NCBI GenBank assembly: GCA_019745565.1
Contig: JAIESW010000002.1
Location: 126,799-190,798 of the forward strand
Source of the DNA: Burkholderiales bacterium
Lineage (GTDB): Bacteria > Pseudomonadota > Gammaproteobacteria > Burkholderiales > Ga0077523
DNA: 64,000 nt
Direction of reading: 5' to 3'
Shown in pieces: positions 60,509-64,000 of this stretch. The notes under the pieces were generated by a model. It did no database searches, had not been told where the DNA came from, and saw only the letters and a list, made by a program, of their open reading frames with translations. Every line of letters starts with the position of its first letter. Position 1 is the first letter of the stretch. A program made the position numbers and the translations under genes.

Positions 60509-60781
60509 TCAGGCTCGCCCGAAATGCTCCATGCAGGCCTTCTCGGTCATCATCAGGAAGCTGTGACCCTTGCAGGCGTTCTGACCCTTGCAGGCGTTCA
60601 TGGCGGTCTTGCATTCACCCTGACCCTTGCACGCGTTCGAGCCGTAGCACTTGACGCTTGCCGTGCTCGAATCGGCCGATTGATGCACGCCGCTGCCGGG
60701 GTTGGACTGACATCCGGCGAGAAACATCGCGGCGGCCGCAGTTGCGATCGCGGCGCCTGCCACTGTGGACTTCTCGATCAT
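60509..60781 (-). CDS. bufA: BufA2-type bufferin metallophore precursor (lipobox-bearing)
   Basis: 90-residue exported cysteine-rich precursor. The N-terminus is hydrophobic and ends in a lipobox L21-A-G-C24, so the product may be a lipoprotein, unlike free periplasmic bufferins. The core has six cysteines (C45, C51, C57, C64, C70, C83) in the repeated pattern NACKGQ...ECK...NACKGQNACKG, typical of the BufA2 group, which after oxidation by BufB/BufC binds copper or related metals. ATG 60781 follows GAGGAGA. A putative extracytoplasmic-sigma-type promoter lies about 120 bp upstream. Confidence 0.88.
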   Translation of the reverse strand: MIEKSTVAGAAIATAAAAMFLAGCQSNPGSGVHQSADSSTASVKCYGSNACKGQGECKTAMNACKGQNACKGHSFLMMTEKACMEHFGRA

Positions 60782-60901
60782 CGTTGCTCTCCTCGTAGAG
60801 TTGGTGAAGTGCGCTCGAATGTCGGCACGACGCGAACTTCCCCGCGGGGCCGACCGGCATTCCGCGTGCGCTGACCGTGCTGGGTCCGACGGGCACCCAC
60901 C

Positions 60902-60930
60902 CATTACGAGTCACGCACCTGGTTGGATTC
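60902..60930 (-). promoter_or_regulatory. Candidate ECF-sigma-type promoter upstream of bufA
   Basis: Read on the minus strand: GAATCC, 16 bp, CGTAATG. A related arrangement, GATCC-N16-CGAC (61222-61246), lies before the small secreted protein gene at 60929-61144. Bufferin operons in other bacteria are controlled by ECF sigma factors such as SigF with AACC/CGAA-like boxes; the match here is by shape only. Confidence 0.22.
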
Positions 60931-61144
60931 ACCCGCGGGCGTAGCGGGTCATGCGTGCGGCGACCTGGGTCGATTCGCGCTTCGGCGACGTGACGCGAAG
61001 TTCCACGCGCGGGCCGCCGGCGCGCGCGAAGTGCACGTCGTCCTGCTCGCCGGCAGCGAAGGACGGTGTCGCGTGCGCGGCGGCGATGATGAGCGCCGAG
61101 GTTGCCGCGAGTTGCAGGGTCTTGAGCGTAGTGGAAGCGTTCAT
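60929..61144 (-). CDS. Small secreted protein, function unknown
   Basis: 71-residue protein with a clear signal peptide (about 1-30, ending PSFA) and a 41-residue charged mature part (GEQDDVHFARAG, later ESTQVAARMTRYARG), no cysteine. I recognise no family. ATG 61144 follows AAGGAA at a good spacing. It lies between the truncated bufB-bufC copy and bufA on the same strand, so it may be part of the metal-stress response, but it is not a bufferin since it lacks cysteines. Confidence 0.65.
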   Translation of the reverse strand: MNASTTLKTLQLAATSALIIAAAHATPSFAAGEQDDVHFARAGGPRVELRVTSPKRESTQVAARMTRYARG

Positions 61145-61296
61145 GGAGATTCCTTTCGTCGATGGAGATGGGAGTCGTCGGCACGACACTGCCGCAGATT
61201 TGCGGACGTCGCCTGCGACGTGTCGCCATTGACGCATCTCCGGATCAACGTCCGGTCGCGGAAAAGTGGCGTTTCTGTGGCGAACGACGGCAGCCG

Positions 61297-62067
61297 TCAG
61301 CCGCCTTCGAAGCCCGCCAGCCGTCCGCGACCGATAAGACCGCGCAGCAGCGCTGCCGCGTCGGCTCCGGGCTCCACCGCCAGTGCTGCAGCGATCGCAT
61401 CCGCGATCGGTCGCCCGAGGCGGCATGCTTCCAGCACTGCATAGGTGGCAGCATCCACGCGCTCGACGGCGACGGCGTGATCCGCCTCGCGCAGCACGGT
61501 CAGCCGGTCGCCGCCTTCGTTCAGATCCACCGTCTCTTCGCCATCGCGCTCGGGTTGATTCGCTTCCCAGATGTGCAGGATCGGGTACGGGGATCGCACC
61601 AACCGCAGCGACGGATGGGGCATGAAGCACAGGTCTCCCTGGCGGGCCGGCTCGACGGCAGCGAGCGCCGACCAATCGAAGGGCGGCGGCGATGCTGCAT
61701 GAAACGCTTCGTGCCAGGCCCATTCGAGCCGCGCCACGTCCGCGAGCCACGGCAGGCCGGCAGCGGCCGGGTGAGCCTCCAGGTACTCCGCGAAGTGCCC
61801 GCCGTAGTCGTGGATGTCGCCCGACATGGACGGATAGGCCGACGCGTACTGGCCGGCGACGTGATCGAAGAATGCCGGCCCGACCAGCCGTGCGACCACC
61901 GGGTGTACGTCGAGCAGCGCGGTGGCGAGGTTGTTCAGGGCATTGTTGCGGTAGACCGCGAAGCGCGCTGTCCGGCCGGGCGCGTCGTCGATGATCGCGA
62001 CCGGCGGCCGTGCATCGGGCGCGAACACCGCCGCGACGAACTCACGCTGCAGCGTCGAGAGATCCAT
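61297..62067 (-). CDS. BufC/HvfC-type partner protein (DUF2063 domain), copy 2
   Basis: 256-residue DUF2063 protein, intact, related to but well diverged from the one at 58588. The N-terminal domain has TARFAVYRNNALNNLATALLDVHP and FAEYLEAHPAA; the middle contains LEWAWHEAFHA. It overlaps the truncated MNIO gene by 26 nt. No cysteine-rich precursor gene accompanies this pair, so it may serve bufA, or be in decline like its partner. Confidence 0.83.
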   Translation of the reverse strand: MDLSTLQREFVAAVFAPDARPPVAIIDDAPGRTARFAVYRNNALNNLATALLDVHPVVARLVGPAFFDHVAGQYASAYPSMSGDIHDYGGHFAEYLEAHPAAAGLPWLADVARLEWAWHEAFHAASPPPFDWSALAAVEPARQGDLCFMPHPSLRLVRSPYPILHIWEANQPERDGEETVDLNEGGDRLTVLREADHAVAVERVDAATYAVLEACRLGRPIADAIAAALAVEPGADAAALLRGLIGRGRLAGFEGG

Positions 62068-62680
62068 GGCCCACCTCGTCGAGAATGGCCGCGGCCTTCG
62101 CAGCCTCGCCCAGCAGCACCGGCAGTGCCGGAATGTTCGTGTCCCATTCGATCAGGGTCGGCACGGCGCCGAGCCGCCGGACGGTGTGGCGGAACAACGC
62201 CCAGACCTCGTCGGCCACCCGCCGTCCATGCGTGTCCACGAGCAGGTCTCCGCTCACGTCGAACCCGGCGAGATGGATCTCCTCCACGGCCGCCGACGGG
62301 ATCGCGTCGACGTAGCGACGGGCTTCGAAGCCGTGGTTCATGGCGCTCACGTAGATGTTGTTCACGTCGAGCAGCAGGCCGCAGCCGGTCTGCCGCGCCA
62401 CCGCCGCGAGGAAATCCCACTCGTGCATGTCCGCGCCCTCGAACTGCACGTAGCTCGACACGTTCTCGATCAGCACGCGGCGGTCGAGGAACTCCTGCGC
62501 CTGGTCGACCCTCTCGCAGAAATGCGCCAGCGCCTCTTCCGTGTACGGCATCGGCAGCAGGTCGTGCAGGTAGCGCCCGTCCACCGAGCCCCAGCACAGG
62601 TGATCCGAAACGAAGCACGGCTCGAAGCGCTCGACGAGCGCCTGCAACGACAGCAGATAATGGCGCGCCAGCGGGTCCAC
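62042..62680 (-). CDS. N-terminally truncated MNIO (DUF692) protein, copy 2
   Basis: Open frame of 212 codons with the C-terminal three quarters of a DUF692/MNIO protein: SDHLCW, ENVSSY, DVNNIYVSAMNHG and IHLAGFD. The homology continues upstream of the only available start (GTG 62680) for eight codons, GVGLSLGS (to about 62704), then stops; the family's first 60-65 residues, including the first barrel strands and the metal-ligand His just before GVGL, are absent. This looks like a deletion rather than a frameshift, since no missing part is found in other frames. Probably inactive. Confidence 0.65.
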   Translation of the reverse strand: MDPLARHYLLSLQALVERFEPCFVSDHLCWGSVDGRYLHDLLPMPYTEEALAHFCERVDQAQEFLDRRVLIENVSSYVQFEGADMHEWDFLAAVARQTGCGLLLDVNNIYVSAMNHGFEARRYVDAIPSAAVEEIHLAGFDVSGDLLVDTHGRRVADEVWALFRHTVRRLGAVPTLIEWDTNIPALPVLLGEAAKAAAILDEVGHGSLDAAA

Positions 62681-62847
62681 GGAGCCGAGCGACAGGCCGA
62701 CGCCGATCCTTGACGCCGTGACCGACCGACGCGAGAAAGGCGGGTAGTACCATGCAGACGATCGTGAACAGCCCCGCAGTCCCCGCCGGCCGCCCGCCCG
62801 ACGGATCGCCCCGTGCAGAGACCGAACCCACGTTCAGGAGGGAAGCC

Positions 62848-63564
62848 GTGCGCCGCAACGTGCTGGTGGTGGAAGACCAGAAGGAGATCGCCGATCTGGT
62901 CGCGCTCCACCTGCAGGATCTCGCCTGCGACGTGACCGTCGCCTACGACGGCATCGTCGGGCTGGCGGAAGTGGAAGCGAAGCCCTTCGATCTGGTCCTG
63001 CTCGATATCATGCTGCCGGGGCTGGACGGGCTCGAGATCCTGAAGAAGATGCGCGCCAAGGCCATCTACACGCCGGTGCTCATGCTCACCTCGAAGTCGT
63101 CCGAGATCGACCGTGTCCTGGGCCTCGAACTGGGTGCCGACGACTACGTCACCAAGCCTTTCAGCGTCACCGAGCTCACCGCCCGGGTGAAGGCCATCTT
63201 CCGGCGCGTCGACGCGTTGTCGCAGCCGGCACCCGCAGCCGCTTCGCGGCGCATCCAGACCGGCACGCTCGCGATCGAACCGGACAAGCGCGTCGTCACG
63301 CTGGACGGCAAGGAGGTGGACCTGACCGCGAAGGAGTTCGACCTGCTGCTGTGCTTCGCCCAGAACCCCGGCCGCGTGTTCACGCGCGCTCAGCTGCTCG
63401 ACAAGGTGTGGGGCTATTCCCACAGCGGCTACGAGCACACGGTGAACTCCCACATCAACCGTCTGCGCACCAAGATCGAAGCCGATCCGGCGAATCCGCG
63501 CTACATCTTGACGGTGTGGAGCGTGGGCTACAAGTTCACGGAACTCGACAAGGCTGCCCGCTAG
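62848..63564 (+). CDS. OmpR family response regulator
   Basis: 238 residues: receiver domain with acidic pocket E9-D10, phospho-acceptor D53, T81 and K103 (VTKPF); C-terminal winged helix (about 130-235; LTAKEFDLLLCFAQNPGRVFT, VWGYSHSGYEHTVNSHINRLR). GTG 62848 follows AGGAGG at six bases and matches the family N-terminus; an upstream ATG at 62752 would add 32 unlikely residues. It is divergent from the truncated MNIO gene and is followed 9 bp later by its histidine kinase. Confidence 0.93.
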   Translation: MRRNVLVVEDQKEIADLVALHLQDLACDVTVAYDGIVGLAEVEAKPFDLVLLDIMLPGLDGLEILKKMRAKAIYTPVLMLTSKSSEIDRVLGLELGADDYVTKPFSVTELTARVKAIFRRVDALSQPAPAAASRRIQTGTLAIEPDKRVVTLDGKEVDLTAKEFDLLLCFAQNPGRVFTRAQLLDKVWGYSHSGYEHTVNSHINRLRTKIEADPANPRYILTVWSVGYKFTELDKAAR

Positions 63565-63573
63565 CCTGCGCGA

Positions 63574-64000
63574 ATGTTCCGGACGCTCTACAGCAAGCTC
63601 GCGATCACGCTGGTGGTGCTGTTCCTGCTGCTGGGGGCGCTGTTCTTCACAGTCATGCGCGCGACGTTCGAGTCGCAGCAACTCGCGGCCGAGCAGCAGC
63701 TGAACCGTCCCCTCGCACAGCGGCTCGTGCACGAGTACCTGGCCGGCGCCGGCGGCCTGACGGCCGAAGCCGACCGCACGCTGTTCGACGCGATGATGAG
63801 CATCAATCCGACCATCGAGCTGTATCGCCTCGGGCTCGACGGTCACGTCGTCTCCTGCTCGGTGCCGCCTGGCCGCGTGATCCGCGAGTTCGTCGATCTC
63901 GATCCGGTCCGCCGGTTCCTCGACGGCACCGCGCGCTGGCCGCTCAAGGGCGATGATCCGCGCGATCCGCGCCGCAGCAAGATCTTCTCGGCCGCACCGA
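63574..64000 (+). CDS. Sensor histidine kinase, N-terminal part (partial)
   Basis: Runs off the right end after 142 codons. A membrane helix at residues 9-28 (ITLVVLFLLLGALFFTVM) is followed by a periplasmic sensor region with EQQLNRPLAQRLVHEYL, of a type seen in two-component kinases next to OmpR regulators. The second helix, HAMP, DHp and ATPase domains lie beyond the window. The stimulus cannot be told from this part. Nine bp separate it from the response regulator gene. Confidence 0.85.
   Translation, partial: MFRTLYSKLAITLVVLFLLLGALFFTVMRATFESQQLAAEQQLNRPLAQRLVHEYLAGAGGLTAEADRTLFDAMMSINPTIELYRLGLDGHVVSCSVPPGRVIREFVDLDPVRRFLDGTARWPLKGDDPRDPRRSKIFSAAP

Noticed and set aside
60782..60904. 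Longer bufA start adding 41 residues
   Set aside because: The extension is Arg/Ser-rich and would bury the signal peptide; ATG 60781 has GAGGAGA in front of it.

Overview
The window is a high-GC chromosomal segment that looks betaproteobacterial. The evidence is a complete dcw (division and cell wall) cluster ending ftsQ-ftsA-ftsZ-lpxC, followed by dciA, an M23 peptidase, secA and argJ; a pilB-pilC-pilD-coaE-zapD-yacG block; ffh; rpsP-rimM-trmD-rplS; and rpsU-yqeY-dnaG-rpoD with tsaD divergent. LpxC and a lipid A pathway imply a Gram-negative envelope. The species cannot be fixed from sequence reading alone.

Layout. 1-17321: dcw cluster on the + strand (mraZ end, rsmH, ftsL, ftsI, murE, murF, mraY, murD, ftsW, murG, murC, murB, ddl, ftsQ, ftsA, ftsZ), almost every junction a 1-25 nt overlap. 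17475-25946: lpxC, a small membrane protein, dciA (-), an M23 peptidase with a strong terminator, secA, argJ, a DUF815 ATPase and a Nudix-ThiE fusion. 26140-33934 (- strand): the type IV pilus assembly genes with coaE, zapD and yacG, preceded by a CorC-like protein and a cytochrome c assembly-type protein. 34069-42449 (+): ffh, a secreted hydrolase, the ribosomal/tRNA-modification operon, a TAXI-TRAP transporter and xerD. 42551-44594: remnant of a GtrB-like glycosyltransferase and a DUF6311 GT-C enzyme. 44686-51224: plsY, tsaD and the macromolecular synthesis operon. 51454-54685: a secreted 17-residue tandem-repeat protein and a secreted metzincin. 54736-54813: tRNA(CAT).

After the tRNA the content becomes accessory: VOC protein, DUF1272 zinc protein, two AraC-type regulators and a GFA protein. 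Then comes a bufferin-type (copper/metal-chelating RiPP) locus: precursor bufA, MNIO-type maturase bufB and partner bufC. A second copy sits beside it, with bufC intact, bufB truncated at its N-terminus, and a small secreted peptide gene in between. The window ends in an OmpR-family response regulator and the start of its histidine kinase, divergent from the bufferin genes and possibly their regulator.

Dispersed repeats are a striking secondary theme. One hairpin-rich family has three copies (35431, 54831, 60253), the last splitting bufA from bufB. A heptamer family (36444, 42441) supplies the xerD stop codon and abuts the broken GtrB gene. Two 9-bp-periodic elements (25967, 47223) also occur. 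No insertion sequence, prophage gene, rRNA or CRISPR array was seen.
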